Under the pieces are notes generated by a model. The model saw only the letters and a list, made by a program, of their open reading frames with translations. It was not told where the DNA came from and made no database searches. 64,000 bases of DNA from Brachybacterium sp. P6-10-X1 (GTDB taxonomy: Bacteria > Actinomycetota > Actinomycetes > Actinomycetales > Dermabacteraceae), in contig NZ_CP017297.1 in NCBI RefSeq assembly GCF_001969445.1, positions 930,001-994,000 of the forward strand. Direction: 5' to 3'. This document shows, piece by piece, positions 1 through 11,108 of the stretch; the stretch's first letter is position 1, and each line of letters opens with the position of its first letter. The position numbers were made by a program, and so were the translations under genes.

Positions 1-503
1 GGGACCGTGCGCTGGTCGACCCGACCGGACTCCGTGATCAGCACGACCAGGAGCAGCGAATCGGCGACCTTGACCAGCTCGACGTGGCGGACGCGCGCCT
101 GGCGTCGGGCCGGGTACTGCACCATCGCGACCTGCTGGGTGAGCTGCGCCATCAGGCGCACGGTGCGGCCGAGGAGCTCCTCGACGTCACCGGAGTCCTC
201 CAACAGGGTGCGGATCGCGCTGCGCTCGGGGGCCGACAGCGGCTTGACGGTCGCGACGTGGTCGACGAAGGCGCGGTACCCCTTGTCGGTGGGCACACGA
301 CCGGCGGAGGTGTGGGGCTGATGGATCAGCCCCTCCTCCTCGAGCAGCGACATGTCGTTGCGCACCGTGGCGGCGGAGACCCCGAGCTCGTGACGATCCA
401 GCAGGGACTTGGAGCCGACGGGCTCACGGGTGGAGACGTAGTCCTCGACGATCGCGCCGAGGATCTGCAGCTTCCGGGCGTCCGTGTGCCTCACCTCCTG
501 CAT
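1..503 (-). CDS. hrcA: Heat-inducible transcription repressor HrcA, N-terminal part (runs off the window)
   Basis: HrcA represses heat-shock chaperone genes by binding CIRCE operators. The minus-strand frame starts [16 protein letters not shown] and continues with the winged-helix region typical of HrcA (SREPVGSK-like segment, then [34 protein letters not shown]). About 167 residues are present and the rest lies left of position 1. The start is ambiguous. ATG at 503 has no clear ribosome site. An in-frame GTG at 494 overlaps an AGGAGG, which is too close. A CIRCE-like operator lies about 75 bases upstream, consistent with autoregulation. dnaJ usually follows hrcA in this phylum, but that region is outside the window. 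Confidence 0.93.
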   Translation of the reverse strand, partial: MQEVRHTDARKLQILGAIVEDYVSTREPVGSKSLLDRHELGVSAATVRNDMSLLEEEGLIHQPHTSAGRVPTDKGYRAFVDHVATVKPLSAPERSAIRTLLEDSGDVEELLGRTVRLMAQLTQQVAMVQYPARRQARVRHVELVKVADSLLLVVLITESGRVDQRTV

Positions 504-577
504 GCCGTGCGTTCTGCGTTCCGTGCGTTCCTGTCATCGGGGGCCGACGGGCGTGACCAGCGTCGCGAGGACCAGAT

Positions 578-604
578 CTGGCACCTGCCCGTGCCGAGTG
601 CCAA
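578..604. promoter_or_regulatory. CIRCE operator (HrcA binding site)
   Basis: Two 9-base arms, CTGGCACCT (578-586) and GAGTGCCAA (596-604), are separated by exactly 9 bases. The right arm matches the actinobacterial CIRCE arm fully. The left arm differs from CTGGCACTC at its last two bases. A TAGGAT hexamer on the minus strand (604-609) touches the operator and could be the hrcA -10 box. The site lies between hrcA and the divergent DUF3097 gene and could affect both. Confidence 0.8.
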
Positions 605-665
605 TCCTACGCGCCCCCGGCGATGCGCGCGGGGAGGCGTTCGCCACGGGGGTAAGGTGTCGCGC

Positions 666-1553
666 GTGCCTGCAGCATCCGATCGCTTCCCCGACCGGTA
701 CGGCCCTGACGTGCTGTCCTCCGGTCCGCCCGCCCATCATCGTCGTCGCCCCGTCGCCCGCGAGGTCCCCGCCCGGCGCGACCTCGTCGTCGAGGAGGCC
801 TCCACCGGATTCACCGGCGCCATCACCCGTGTGGAGAAGATCGCCGGCGAACACGTCGTCGAGCTCGAGGACGGCCGCAGCGCGCGCCGCACCTTCCCGC
901 TCGGCCCGGGCTTCATGATCGACGGGAAGCCGGTGCTGCTCACGCGGCCGGCCCCTCGTGCGCAGGCCCCGGCGCGCAAGCGCTCCGCGAGCGGCTCGGT
1001 CTTCGTCGAGGGGGCGAGGGCCCGCACCGCCCGCGCCTCGAGGATCTGGGTCGAGGGCACGCACGACGCCGAGCTGGTGCAGAAGGTGTGGGGGCACGAC
1101 CTGCGTATCGAGGGGATCGTGGTCGAGCAGCTCGAGGGCGCGGACAACCTCGTCGAGCGCGTCCAGGCCTTCGGCCCGTCGGCCGGTCGACGCCTCGGCA
1201 TCCTGGTGGACCACCTGGTGCCCGGGTCGAAGGAGTCCCGGATCGCGGCCGAGGTGATGAAGCTGCCCGGCGCCCGCGGGAACGTCGAGGTGCTCGGCCA
1301 CCCCTACGTCGACGTCTGGCAGGCGGTGCGCCCGGCCCGCGTGGGGCTGCGGGAGTGGCCGCACATCCCCAAGGGGACCGACATCAAGGTCGGCTCCCTC
1401 GCAGCGCTGGGCTGGCCGCACGAGGACACGGCCGACATCGGCATCGGCTGGCAGCGGATCCTGTCGACCGTCCGCTCCTACGCCGACGTCGAGCCCTCGC
1501 TGTCGGGGCGCATCGAGGAGCTCATCGACTTCGTGACGGTCGATCCCTCCTGA
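666..1553 (+). CDS. DUF3097 family protein
   Basis: This 295-residue protein matches the actinobacterial DUF3097 family, whose function is unknown to me. Recognisable segments are SIWVEGTHDAELVEKVWG-like (here RIWVEGTHDAELVQKVWG), then GILVDHLVPGSKESRIA, HPYVDVWQAVRP and the C-terminal WQRILSTVRSYADVEPSL. The WVEGTHDAEL segment recalls a Toprim-like acidic motif, but that is only a resemblance. The GTG at 666 is chosen because AAGG ends 8 bases before it; an in-frame GTG at 657 is possible. The gene is divergent from hrcA, an arrangement seen in relatives. Confidence 0.85.
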   Translation: MPAASDRFPDRYGPDVLSSGPPAHHRRRPVAREVPARRDLVVEEASTGFTGAITRVEKIAGEHVVELEDGRSARRTFPLGPGFMIDGKPVLLTRPAPRAQAPARKRSASGSVFVEGARARTARASRIWVEGTHDAELVQKVWGHDLRIEGIVVEQLEGADNLVERVQAFGPSAGRRLGILVDHLVPGSKESRIAAEVMKLPGARGNVEVLGHPYVDVWQAVRPARVGLREWPHIPKGTDIKVGSLAALGWPHEDTADIGIGWQRILSTVRSYADVEPSLSGRIEELIDFVTVDPS

Positions 1554-1685
1554 CGAGCAGGGCCTGGGGGCCATCCCCCATCCGACATGGCGGCCCGCCC
1601 CGGAGACGACGGGGACCGCGCTGGTTAGGCTGAGGGAGTCAGTCCGACGTCGGCCCTCCCGGCCGGCCCGTTCGAAGAAGGAACC

Positions 1686-2672
1686 ATGAGCCAGACTCCG
1701 CACCCGCACGACCCGTACGGTACCGAGCCCGGCAGCGCCGCCCCCGAGCAGCAGAGCCCGGGCTGGACCGCTGCGCCCCAGGACGCCGCCGCGCCGCAGG
1801 GCGACGGCGCGCAGCACGACGTCCCGGAGCATGAGCTGGGCAGCCCGACCTCTGATCCGGCGCTGCACCCGCACGATCCCTACGCCTACGACGACAGCAT
1901 GCGGCCGGGCCCCGCGGCCGAAGGCACCTCCGCCCCCTCCCCGTCGGCCGGTCAGGATCCCCACGGCACCCCCGCCGGCGGGACCCCGGGCGCCCAGGGC
2001 CAGGCCGGCCCGCAGAGCCCCTACGCAGCGCCCGGTCAACCGGGTCAGCAGGCCGGACCCGGCACGACCGGCGACTCGCAGGGCACCGACGACCCGCTGG
2101 GCATCGACGACCCCCAGGACGCGTACGACGCGCCGGGGGCGCCCGGTCCGCAGGGCACGTACGGCCCCCAGGGCACGTACGGCCCGCAGGGTTCCTACGG
2201 CGGCGGGCCCGAGGGGTACGCCGCTCCCGGCGCTGTCGACCTGAACACTCCCCCGCCCGGTTTCAAGGGCATCTACGACGGCCCGCTGTCCGGGCAGGGG
2301 ATGAATGACTCCGACGCGAAGACCTGGGCGCTCGTGGTGCATCTGGCCGCGCTGCTGCAGTTCGTCATCCCGTTCATCGGCGGCCTCATCGCCCAGATCG
2401 TGCTGTTCGTGGTGTTCAAGGACCGTCACCGCTTCGTGCGCTACAACGCCGCCGAGGCGCTGAACGGCACCATCGCCGCGCTGGTCGTCTCCCTCGCGAT
2501 GGGCGTGCTGTTCACGATCATCACGATCCTCACTCTCGGCATCGGGGCCGTGCTCTTCGGGCTCATGTTCGTGCCGACGGTGGTCCAGGCGATCTTCGCG
2601 ATCATCGGTGCCATCAAGGCCTACCAGGGCGAGTGGTGGAACTACCCGGCAAACCTGCGCCTGTTCCGCTGA
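1686..2672 (+). CDS. DUF4870 domain membrane protein with a proline/glycine/glutamine-rich N-terminus
   Basis: Function unknown. Residues 1 to about 200 are low-complexity (Pro, Gly, Gln, Asp) and include tandem PQGTYG units near residues 155-175. Residues from about 205 to the end form a DUF4870 domain with three hydrophobic segments (around LVVHLAALLQFVIPFIGGLI, a central helix, and a C-terminal pair) and the family's KDRHRFVRYNAAEALN loop. The protein probably sits in the membrane with its disordered tail in the cytoplasm. ATG 1686 follows AAGAAGGAACC. A TAGGCT box at 1626-1631 may be the -10. A strong hairpin ends the transcript. Confidence 0.85.
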   Translation: MSQTPHPHDPYGTEPGSAAPEQQSPGWTAAPQDAAAPQGDGAQHDVPEHELGSPTSDPALHPHDPYAYDDSMRPGPAAEGTSAPSPSAGQDPHGTPAGGTPGAQGQAGPQSPYAAPGQPGQQAGPGTTGDSQGTDDPLGIDDPQDAYDAPGAPGPQGTYGPQGTYGPQGSYGGGPEGYAAPGAVDLNTPPPGFKGIYDGPLSGQGMNDSDAKTWALVVHLAALLQFVIPFIGGLIAQIVLFVVFKDRHRFVRYNAAEALNGTIAALVVSLAMGVLFTIITILTLGIGAVLFGLMFVPTVVQAIFAIIGAIKAYQGEWWNYPANLRLFR

Positions 2673-2699
2673 TGTCCACGGCCTGCGGGCCATGCCCCG

Positions 2700-2734
2700 G
2701 CGCCCCCGGAGACCGCCTCGGTCTCCGGGGGCGC
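2700..2734. terminator. Hairpin terminator between convergent genes
   Basis: A perfect 15-bp stem (2700-2714 with 2720-2734) encloses a 5-base loop. It lies between the 3' end of the DUF4870 gene and the 3' end of the opposite-strand DUF1801 gene, so it can serve both. There is no T-tract, as is common for actinobacterial hairpins. Confidence 0.75.
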
Positions 2735-2751
2735 TTCGCCGTCGTCGGCCG

Positions 2752-3123
2752 CTACATCCAGGTCACGCCGCGCTGCTCGTACTCCGCCAGGCGATAGGCG
2801 ACCATCCGCCGCAGCAGATCCGTGGGCACCGGCTGGTCGTCAGGCAGCTTCACCGTGCCCTTGCCGGTCCCGAACTCCGTGAGCTCGGCGGCGAAGGCCT
2901 CCCGGGTGCTCGGCGTGACGGCGAGATTCGCATGGGCGGCGTAGGTCCCCACGATCACCAGGATCATGCCGCTGGGATGGAGGAACGCCGGGTTTCCCCA
3001 CGTGAGGGCTTCGGTGACCTCGGGCGCGGCCTCGTGGATCAGAGCTCGCAGCTCACGCAGCCGGGAGGCCGCGCGTCCATCGAGGCTCGCGAGGTGCTCG
3101 TCGATCGAGGTGGGCTTGGTCAT
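2752..3123 (-). CDS. DUF1801 domain protein
   Basis: This is a small cytosolic protein of about 123 residues with the DUF1801/YdhG-like fold. Visible features are a helix beginning SIDEHLASLDGRAASRLRELRALI, the LTWGNPAFLHPSGMILVIVGTYAAHANLAV core and a lysine-containing GTGKGTVKLPDDQPVP segment. Some relatives are described as frataxin-like iron chaperones, but nothing here shows iron binding. ATG at 3123 is preferred because it begins MTKPTSIDEHL like many relatives. A GTG at 3147 would add eight residues, and neither has a good ribosome site. Confidence 0.7.
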   Translation of the reverse strand: MTKPTSIDEHLASLDGRAASRLRELRALIHEAAPEVTEALTWGNPAFLHPSGMILVIVGTYAAHANLAVTPSTREAFAAELTEFGTGKGTVKLPDDQPVPTDLLRRMVAYRLAEYEQRGVTWM

Positions 3124-3204
3124 CGCCCCATTTGTGGACCGCGCCACCCGGGACTGACGAGACCCGGGCGTGCGCCGCGCCGGTCAGGGCACGATCGGCG
3201 CCGG

Positions 3205-4380
3205 TCAGGGCACGAGGTCGCGGATCACCGCGTCGGCCAGCAGCCGGCCTGGTCGGGTCAGCACCGCACGCCCGTCGGCGAGGGCCTCGGCATCCAGATG
3301 CCCGCGCTCGCGGTGGACCTCGAGCATGCCGCGGGTCCGCTCGGGAACTGTTCCGACGGGGAGCCCGTCGGCGAGCCGCAGCTCGAGCATGATCCGCTCC
3401 ACCTGGCGGTCCTGGTCGGCGACCTGCTCGGAGTCCGCCACGGGCATCTCGCCGCTCGCGAGCATCCGCGCATAACGACTGGGGTGCTTCACGTTCCAGG
3501 AGCGCAGACCGTCACGGTGACGGTGCGCGCCGGGCCCGATCCCCCACCAGTCCCCGCCGCGCCAGTAGGCGAGGTTGTGGCGGGAGCGCTGCGGTTCGGT
3601 GCGGGCCCAGTTCGAGACCTCGTACCAGCTGAGGCCGTCGGCCGCGGCGAGATCGTCGATCAGCTCGTACTTGTCCGCCATGTCGTCGGGGTCCGGTGCC
3701 TCGAGCTCGCCCCGGCGCAGCTGACGGGCCATCGCCGTGTTCCCCTCGATGATCAGGGAGTAGGCCGACATGTGGTCGACCCCGCAGGCCAGCGCAGCCT
3801 TCACGGAGGTCTCGACATCGGCGACGGTCTCCCCCGGTGTGCCGTAGATCAGATCCAGGCTCACGTCGAGACCGGCCTCGCGTGCCCAGGCGACCGCCTG
3901 CGGGACCCGCTCGGGGTCGTGGGTGCGATCCAGGGTGGCCAGCACGGACGGAACGGCGGACTGCATGCCGAAGGAGACCCGCGTGATCCCGCCCGCGGCG
4001 AGGCGGGACAGGGACGCGCGGGTGACGGAATCCGGATTCGCCTCGGTGGTGATCTCGGCGTCCTGGGCCAGCGGAATCACCGTGCGCAGATGGTCGAGCA
4101 TCGAGACCAGGTCGTCGGCCGGCAGCAGGGTGGGTGTGCCGCCGCCGAAGAAGACGGTCGAGACCCGCTCGTAGTCGTAGCCGGCGGCGCGATCGGCGGC
4201 AAGGGTCAGGTCCATCTCGGCCCGTGCGTTGGCGGGGTACTCCGCCTGGGACCCGCCGCCGCCCAGCTCGGTCGCGGTGTACGTGTTGAAGTCGCAGTAC
4301 CCGCAGCGCACGGCGCAGAACGGGACGTGGATGTAGACGGAGAGGTCGCGGGGTCGCTCGTCCGCGGACCCCGCCCTCAC
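3205..4380 (-). CDS. hemW: Radical SAM heme chaperone HemW
   Basis: HemW is a radical-SAM-fold protein that delivers heme to hemoproteins; it was long misannotated as coproporphyrinogen III oxidase. The CxxxCxxC cluster motif is at Cys22, Cys26 and Cys29 (CAVRCGYCDF). A GGGTPTLL-type SAM segment follows near residue 80. The C-terminal HemW domain includes SWYEVSNWAR, SRHNLAYWRGGDWWGIGPGAHRH and a final winged-helix-like region. At 391 residues the length is normal. The GTG start overlaps the stop of the MOSC gene (GTGA), so it is the third cistron of lepA-MOSC-hemW and probably translationally coupled. Confidence 0.95.
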   Translation of the reverse strand: MRAGSADERPRDLSVYIHVPFCAVRCGYCDFNTYTATELGGGGSQAEYPANARAEMDLTLAADRAAGYDYERVSTVFFGGGTPTLLPADDLVSMLDHLRTVIPLAQDAEITTEANPDSVTRASLSRLAAGGITRVSFGMQSAVPSVLATLDRTHDPERVPQAVAWAREAGLDVSLDLIYGTPGETVADVETSVKAALACGVDHMSAYSLIIEGNTAMARQLRRGELEAPDPDDMADKYELIDDLAAADGLSWYEVSNWARTEPQRSRHNLAYWRGGDWWGIGPGAHRHRDGLRSWNVKHPSRYARMLASGEMPVADSEQVADQDRQVERIMLELRLADGLPVGTVPERTRGMLEVHRERGHLDAEALADGRAVLTRPGRLLADAVIRDLVP

Positions 4381-5128
4381 CGGCCCGTCCCCGGTCCGAG
4401 GCCGCGCCCGCTCGAGCGCAGGTGCTCGGGGAAGTCCGTGCTCTCGCCCGCCCGGCGCAGAGCGGTCTCGGCGACGCGGGCCAGGGAGTCGTACAGCACC
4501 GTCCCGGTCTCTCGGGCCCAGCCCAGCAGGGCCCGTGCCTGCCGGGCGTCAAGGCCCCGGAAGGCATCGCCGATGGTGACGCCGTGGCCGGGACGGGAGA
4601 GCACCTCGATCCCGTCCCCGGCGCGCGTCTCCCCCGGCACCAGCACGCGGAAGTAGGCACCGGCGCGGCCGGCACCGGTGAAGCGGCGGCCCCAGCGGGG
4701 GTCCCCGATCCAGGCTGCGAACGTGCCGCAGGGGTTGCGCGGTGTGGTCGCCTCGATCTCGGCACCGCCGATCCGCCAGCGCTCCCCGATCACCGTCTCG
4801 TCGGTGTCCTGCCCACAGGTCACGAGGTTCTCGCCGAAGGATCCGTCGGGCAGGTCCAGCTCCCTCTCCCGGGCGTGCGCCAGCCGGGTCTCGCGGGAGA
4901 AGGCGTAGACGGCCTTGAACACGCCGCCGTGGTTCTCGCGGTCACCCTGGACATCGCCGAGCACCCCGTGGGTGAGCAGGCGGACGGGCCCGTCGACGGG
5001 ACGCTTGTCGATCCCGCTCATCAGGCCGCTGGCGGCGACCGGGAACAGCTGGGAGACGGTGCAGACCGCGGCGATCGTCCCGCCTGTGGACTGATCGATC
5101 CGGACGCTCAGCGGAGCAGGTGCGCTCA

Positions 5129-5129
<1 letters not shown>
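4377..5129 (-). CDS. MOSC domain-containing protein
   Basis: MOSC domains are beta-strand sulfur-carrier domains found in molybdenum cofactor sulfurase and YiiM-like proteins. This 250-residue protein resembles the YiiM group. Visible features are GDVQGDRENHGGVFKAVYAFSRE, the GSFGENLVT segment and a conserved cysteine in TPRNPCGTFAAWIG, the candidate sulfur-carrying residue. The exact substrate cannot be told. ATG 5129 overlaps the lepA stop as ATGA, so it is coupled to lepA upstream and to hemW downstream. Upstream in-frame codons exist but would lie inside lepA. Confidence 0.88.
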
Positions 5130-7003
<1,874 letters not shown>

Positions 7004-7153
7004 CGGCTACGTCCTCTCCTCGCTGGGTCCGCCGCACGGGCGCGCGGGGCATCGCCACATCGTCTCACGAGGGCCGGTGACTCTCCCAGCCCGCCGCGGC
7101 CGACGGACCGACGTCACACGGGGCGGAGCAACCACACACCGGCCGCGCCGGCG

Positions 7154-8095
7154 TCACCCCAGCGCGAGGGCGACGATCAGCACGGCGGGCAGGCCGAGCA
7201 GGGAGCTGAGCAGCAGCACGTCCCGCACGAGGGAGGACCGCAGGCGGAACTGGCTCGCGAACAGGAAGACGTTCTGGGCGGTGGGCAGGGCCGCCATCAC
7301 CGTGACCGCGAACAGCTCAGTGGCCTCGAGGCCGAACAGGAATCTCGCGACGGCCCACGCGAGAACGGGCATCACGGCGAGCTTCATGGCCGCGGCGAGC
7401 AGGACGTCACCGATCATCTCCCGGTCGCCCAGCGGTCGCTTCCCGATCAGGCTCATCCCGAACACGAGCAGCAGCAGCGGGATCGAGGCGTGACCGAGCA
7501 TCTCGACCGGCGTCCACAGCACCGTCGGCAGGGTGATCCCGGAGACGGACAGGGCCACGGCGGCCGCGGTGGCGACGGTGACCGGGTTCGCGACGGTCGA
7601 CGCGATGCTCCGCCAGGTCGGGACCGTCGCCGGTGCGGACTCCGGACCCCGGCTGCACCAGGCGAAGATCGTGAGGTAGACCGGGGCGATCACCAGAAGC
7701 TGGGCCAGCAGCACGGCCACCACCGGATCGGTGCCGCCCACCGCGTAGATCGCGATCGGCACCCCGATGTTGCCGGCATTGACATACGAGGAGGCCATGG
7801 CGCCGCTCGCCGTCTGGCCCGCCGGGCGGCGCAGGGCGAGACGGCTGACCAGCGCGTACAGACCGCCGACCAGCGCTGCGGTGAGCAGAGCGATCGGCGT
7901 GAAGACGCCGACGATCGCGCTGAGGTCCGCGTCCGAGACCAGCACCAGCATCAGGGCCGGATTGGTGACGTAGTAGATCGTCGGCTGCAGCCCGCGCTGC
8001 ATGTCGCTCGCTCTGCTCGGCAGCAGGCCGGCGGCCACGGCCCCGATGGCGATCAGGGCCAGGACGATGCCGAATCCGAGCAGGACCCCGCTCAC
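7154..8095 (-). CDS. AEC (auxin efflux carrier) family transporter
   Basis: This is a membrane carrier of about 313 residues with roughly ten hydrophobic segments, as expected for the AEC family. Members move small organic anions or malonate-like acids. The family's YVNAGNIGVPIAIYAVGG crossover segment is present, and the C-terminus has the usual PTAQNVFLFASQF motif. GTG 8095 is preferred, with AGGGG about five bases upstream. The gene lies 7 bases after gudD and ends the kdgD-dehydrogenase-gudD operon, so a sugar-acid or breakdown-product substrate is inferred from context only. Confidence 0.85.
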   Translation of the reverse strand: MSGVLLGFGIVLALIAIGAVAAGLLPSRASDMQRGLQPTIYYVTNPALMLVLVSDADLSAIVGVFTPIALLTAALVGGLYALVSRLALRRPAGQTASGAMASSYVNAGNIGVPIAIYAVGGTDPVVAVLLAQLLVIAPVYLTIFAWCSRGPESAPATVPTWRSIASTVANPVTVATAAAVALSVSGITLPTVLWTPVEMLGHASIPLLLLVFGMSLIGKRPLGDREMIGDVLLAAAMKLAVMPVLAWAVARFLFGLEATELFAVTVMAALPTAQNVFLFASQFRLRSSLVRDVLLLSSLLGLPAVLIVALALG

Positions 8096-8102
8096 GCGGC
8101 CC

Positions 8103-9428
8103 CTACCGCACCAGGCAGGGGCGCTTCGGGTCGAACACCCATCCCGGCACCAGGTACTGCATCGCCGAGGCATCGTCGCGGGTGCCGAGCCCCTGCTCGC
8201 GGTACAGCGCATGCGCCGCCGCGAGCCGCTCCCGGTCCAGCTGCACGCCGAGCCCCGCGCACTCCGGCACCGTGATCTCCCCGTCCCGGATCGGCAGCGG
8301 CCGCGTGGTCAGCCCCTGACCGTCCTGCCAGATCCAGTGGGTGTCCAGCGCCGTGATGTCCCCCGGGGCGGCGGCGCCGACCTGGGTGAACATCGCCAGC
8401 GAGATGTCGAAGTGGTTGTTGGAATGCGAGCCCCAGGTCAGGCCGAACTCGTCGCACAGCTGTGCCACCCGCACCGAACCGGCCATCGTCCAGAAGTGGG
8501 GATCGGCCAAGGGGATGTCCACCGCGTCGGTGCGCACCGTGTGCGCCAGCTCGCGCCAGTCGGTGGCCACCATGTTGGTCGCGGTCGGCAATCCGGTGGC
8601 GCGGCGGAACTCGGCCATGGTCTCGCGGCCGGAGAACCGGCCTTCGGCGCCGACGGGGTCCTCGGCGTAGGCCAGCACCCCGTCCAGGCGCCGGCCCAGA
8701 CCGATCGCCTCCTGGAGCAGCCAGCCGCCGTTGGGATCGATCGTGATGCGGGCCTCGGGGAAGCGCTCCTTCAGCGCGATGACCGCCTCGGCCTCCTCCT
8801 CGCCGGCCTGGACCCCGCCCTTGAGCTTGAAGTCGCGGAACCCGTAGCGGTCCCGCGCCGCCTCGGCCAGGCGGACGATCGCCTCGGGCGTCATCGCCTC
8901 CTCGCGGCGCAGGCGGCTCCAGTCGTCGCTGCCGTCGCTCTCGCGCAGGTAGGGCAGGTCGGTGCCGTCGGAGTCGCCGACGTAGAACAGGTAGCCCAGC
9001 ACCGGCACCGCGTCGCGCTGTCGGCCACTGCCCAGCAGCTCCGCCACGGGAACGCCCAGGAACTGGCCGTGCAGGTCCAGCAGCGCGGACTCCAGGCCGG
9101 TCACGGCGTGGATGGTGGTGCGCAGGTCGAAGGTCTGATTCCCGCGCCCGCCGAGATCGCGATCGGCGAAGGTCCTCGACACCTCCCGCAGCAGCGACCG
9201 GAACTGGGCGACGGGTCGGCCGACGACGAGCTCGGCGGCCTCCGCGAGAGTGGTCCGGATCAGTTCTCCGCCGGGGACCTCGCCGAGGCCCTCGCGGCCC
9301 TCGGAGTCGGTCGCGATGACGATGTTGCGGGTGAAGAACGGTCCGTGCGCGCCGGAGAGGTTCAGCAGCATCGAGTCGTGCCCGGCGACCGGGACGATCT
9401 CGAGGTCGACGAGGGTAGGGCCGCTCAC
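8103..9428 (-). CDS. gudD: Glucarate dehydratase (enolase superfamily)
   Basis: GudD converts D-glucarate to 5-dehydro-4-deoxy-D-glucarate. The protein is 441 residues, the normal length. Enolase-superfamily features are in order: the DFKLKGG segment with the KxK catalytic lysines near residue 200, the metal ligands in [19 protein letters not shown] and TNMVATDW, and the catalytic His in [25 protein letters not shown]. The C-terminal [11 protein letters not shown] is typical of glucarate dehydratases. GTG 9428 overlaps the stop of the upstream dehydrogenase (GTGA), with AGGAGG just before it. It is the third gene of the leftward operon. Confidence 0.95.
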   Translation of the reverse strand: MSGPTLVDLEIVPVAGHDSMLLNLSGAHGPFFTRNIVIATDSEGREGLGEVPGGELIRTTLAEAAELVVGRPVAQFRSLLREVSRTFADRDLGGRGNQTFDLRTTIHAVTGLESALLDLHGQFLGVPVAELLGSGRQRDAVPVLGYLFYVGDSDGTDLPYLRESDGSDDWSRLRREEAMTPEAIVRLAEAARDRYGFRDFKLKGGVQAGEEEAEAVIALKERFPEARITIDPNGGWLLQEAIGLGRRLDGVLAYAEDPVGAEGRFSGRETMAEFRRATGLPTATNMVATDWRELAHTVRTDAVDIPLADPHFWTMAGSVRVAQLCDEFGLTWGSHSNNHFDISLAMFTQVGAAAPGDITALDTHWIWQDGQGLTTRPLPIRDGEITVPECAGLGVQLDRERLAAAHALYREQGLGTRDDASAMQYLVPGWVFDPKRPCLVR

Positions 9429-11065
9429 GCCTCCTCCCCCGCGGACTCGAGGAGACCGTCGCGGCGACGGGTGAGGTGCCACGGATTGTCCTCTCGCAGC
9501 GGTGCCGGCAGCAGCTCGTCAGGGATGTCCTGGTAGGCGACGGGACGCAGGAAACGGTCGATCGCGAGGGTCCCCACCGAGGTCGTGCGGCTGTTCGAGG
9601 TCGCAGGGAAGGGCCCGCCGTGGACCATGGCGTGGCCGACCTCGACCCCGGTGGGCCAACCGCCCGCCAGGATCCGTCCGGCCCGGTGCTCGAGCACCGG
9701 CAGCAGCGGCGCCGCCGCGGGATGGTCGGCCTCGGTGAGATGAAGGGTGGCGGTGAGCTGTCCCTCGAGGTGCTCGGCGGCGTCGAGCAGCTCGTCGGCC
9801 GAGGAGTAGCGGATCAGCAGCGAGGCCGCGCCGAAGACCTCCTGCTGCAGCACGTCGTCGGAGAGGAAGGTGGCCACGTCGGTGGCGAACACGGCCGGTG
9901 CCGGTGCGTTCTCGCTCTCGCCGGCGATGCCGCGGGCGAGCAGTTCGACACCGGCCCGTCCGCCGAGCTCCTCGACCCCGGCGGTCCACGAGTCCGCGAT
10001 CGCGGCGGTGAGCATCGTCTGTCCCGAGGTGGTCCCCAGCGCCGTCCGGACGGCGCTCGCGAAAGCGTCGCCCGCCGGGCCGGATGGGACGAACACCAGA
10101 CCGGGTGCGGTGCACAGCTGTCCGCTGGATCCGGTCACGGAGCCGACGAAGGCCGTCGCGAGCGCCTCGACGTCGCCGCGCAGGGCGCCGTCGAACAGGA
10201 ACACGGGATTGATCGAGCTCATCTCGGCGTAGACCGGGATCGGCACGGGCCGGGCGGCGGCCGTCGCCACCAGGGAGAGCCCCGCGCCACGGGAGCCGGT
10301 GAAGCCGACGGCCTGGATCGCCGGGTCGGCGACCAGGGCCTGGCCGATCAGCGAACCCTGCCCGTACACGAGCGAGAACACGCCGGGGTGCAGGCCCGTC
10401 TCGGCGACGGCATCGGTGACAGCGCGGCCGACGATCTCGGCGGTCCCCGGGTGGGCATTGTGGGCCTTGACCACGACGGGGCATCCGGCGGCCAGCGCCG
10501 AGGCCGTGTCGCCGCCGGCGGTGGAGAAGGCGAGCGGGAAGTTCGAGGCGCCGAACACCGCGACCGGCCCCAGGGGGACGGTGCGCTGGCGGATGTCGGC
10601 GCGCGGCGACGGGGTGCGCTCGGGCCTGGCCGGGTCGATCCGCGCACCGTGGTGGTCGCCCTGGCGCACGACGCCCGCGAACAGGCGCAGCTGACCGGTG
10701 GTGCGGCCCCGCTCGCCGGTCAGCCGGGCCCGGGTCAGTCCGGTCTCGGCCATCGCGCGGTCGACCAGCTCCTCGCCGACCGCGTCAAGGTTGTCGGCGA
10801 TGCGCTCGAGGAAGGCTGCGCGGTCCTCGGGGGCCAGGCCGCGGAAGGAGGCGAAGGCGGCCTCGGCCGCGGCGGTGGCGGTGCGGAGCTGGTCCTCGTC
10901 GATCAGGGCGTAACCGGGCTCGAGGATCTCCCCTGTGGCGGGGTCGACGCCGTGGACAGTGGCTCCGGCGCCGACGACGGACTCGCCGGCGAGGATCGAG
11001 CGACCGGTCGGGATCGCCCGGGTCGAGGTGGTCGAGGTGTGCGAAGTGGTCGTGGTGTCAGTCAT
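9425..11065 (-). CDS. NADP-dependent aldehyde dehydrogenase, probable 2,5-dioxovalerate (2-oxoglutarate semialdehyde) dehydrogenase
   Basis: This enzyme would oxidise 2,5-dioxovalerate, the product of KdgD, to 2-oxoglutarate. The protein is 546 residues with an aldehyde-dehydrogenase fold. It has [36 protein letters not shown] (cofactor pocket), the catalytic glutamate in [14 protein letters not shown] and the catalytic cysteine in [14 protein letters not shown]. This [14 protein letters not shown] signature belongs to the semialdehyde dehydrogenases of sugar-acid routes. The first 20 residues are rich in Thr and Ser. ATG 11065 follows AAGGAG with a 6-base spacer. It lies between kdgD and gudD, which supports the assignment. 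Confidence 0.9.
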   Translation of the reverse strand: MTDTTTTSHTSTTSTRAIPTGRSILAGESVVGAGATVHGVDPATGEILEPGYALIDEDQLRTATAAAEAAFASFRGLAPEDRAAFLERIADNLDAVGEELVDRAMAETGLTRARLTGERGRTTGQLRLFAGVVRQGDHHGARIDPARPERTPSPRADIRQRTVPLGPVAVFGASNFPLAFSTAGGDTASALAAGCPVVVKAHNAHPGTAEIVGRAVTDAVAETGLHPGVFSLVYGQGSLIGQALVADPAIQAVGFTGSRGAGLSLVATAAARPVPIPVYAEMSSINPVFLFDGALRGDVEALATAFVGSVTGSSGQLCTAPGLVFVPSGPAGDAFASAVRTALGTTSGQTMLTAAIADSWTAGVEELGGRAGVELLARGIAGESENAPAPAVFATDVATFLSDDVLQQEVFGAASLLIRYSSADELLDAAEHLEGQLTATLHLTEADHPAAAPLLPVLEHRAGRILAGGWPTGVEVGHAMVHGGPFPATSNSRTTSVGTLAIDRFLRPVAYQDIPDELLPAPLREDNPWHLTRRRDGLLESAGEEA

Positions 11066-11108
11066 CGGTGCTCCTTCGGGACAGCGACGGCGGGGGCGGG
11101 GCGGTCGG

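Noticed and set aside
534..2693. A 719-codon minus-strand open frame over DUF3097 and DUF4870
   Set aside because: Low-complexity Arg/Gly/Ala/Leu composition, antisense to two supported genes, crosses their intergenic gap and has no recognisable domain.
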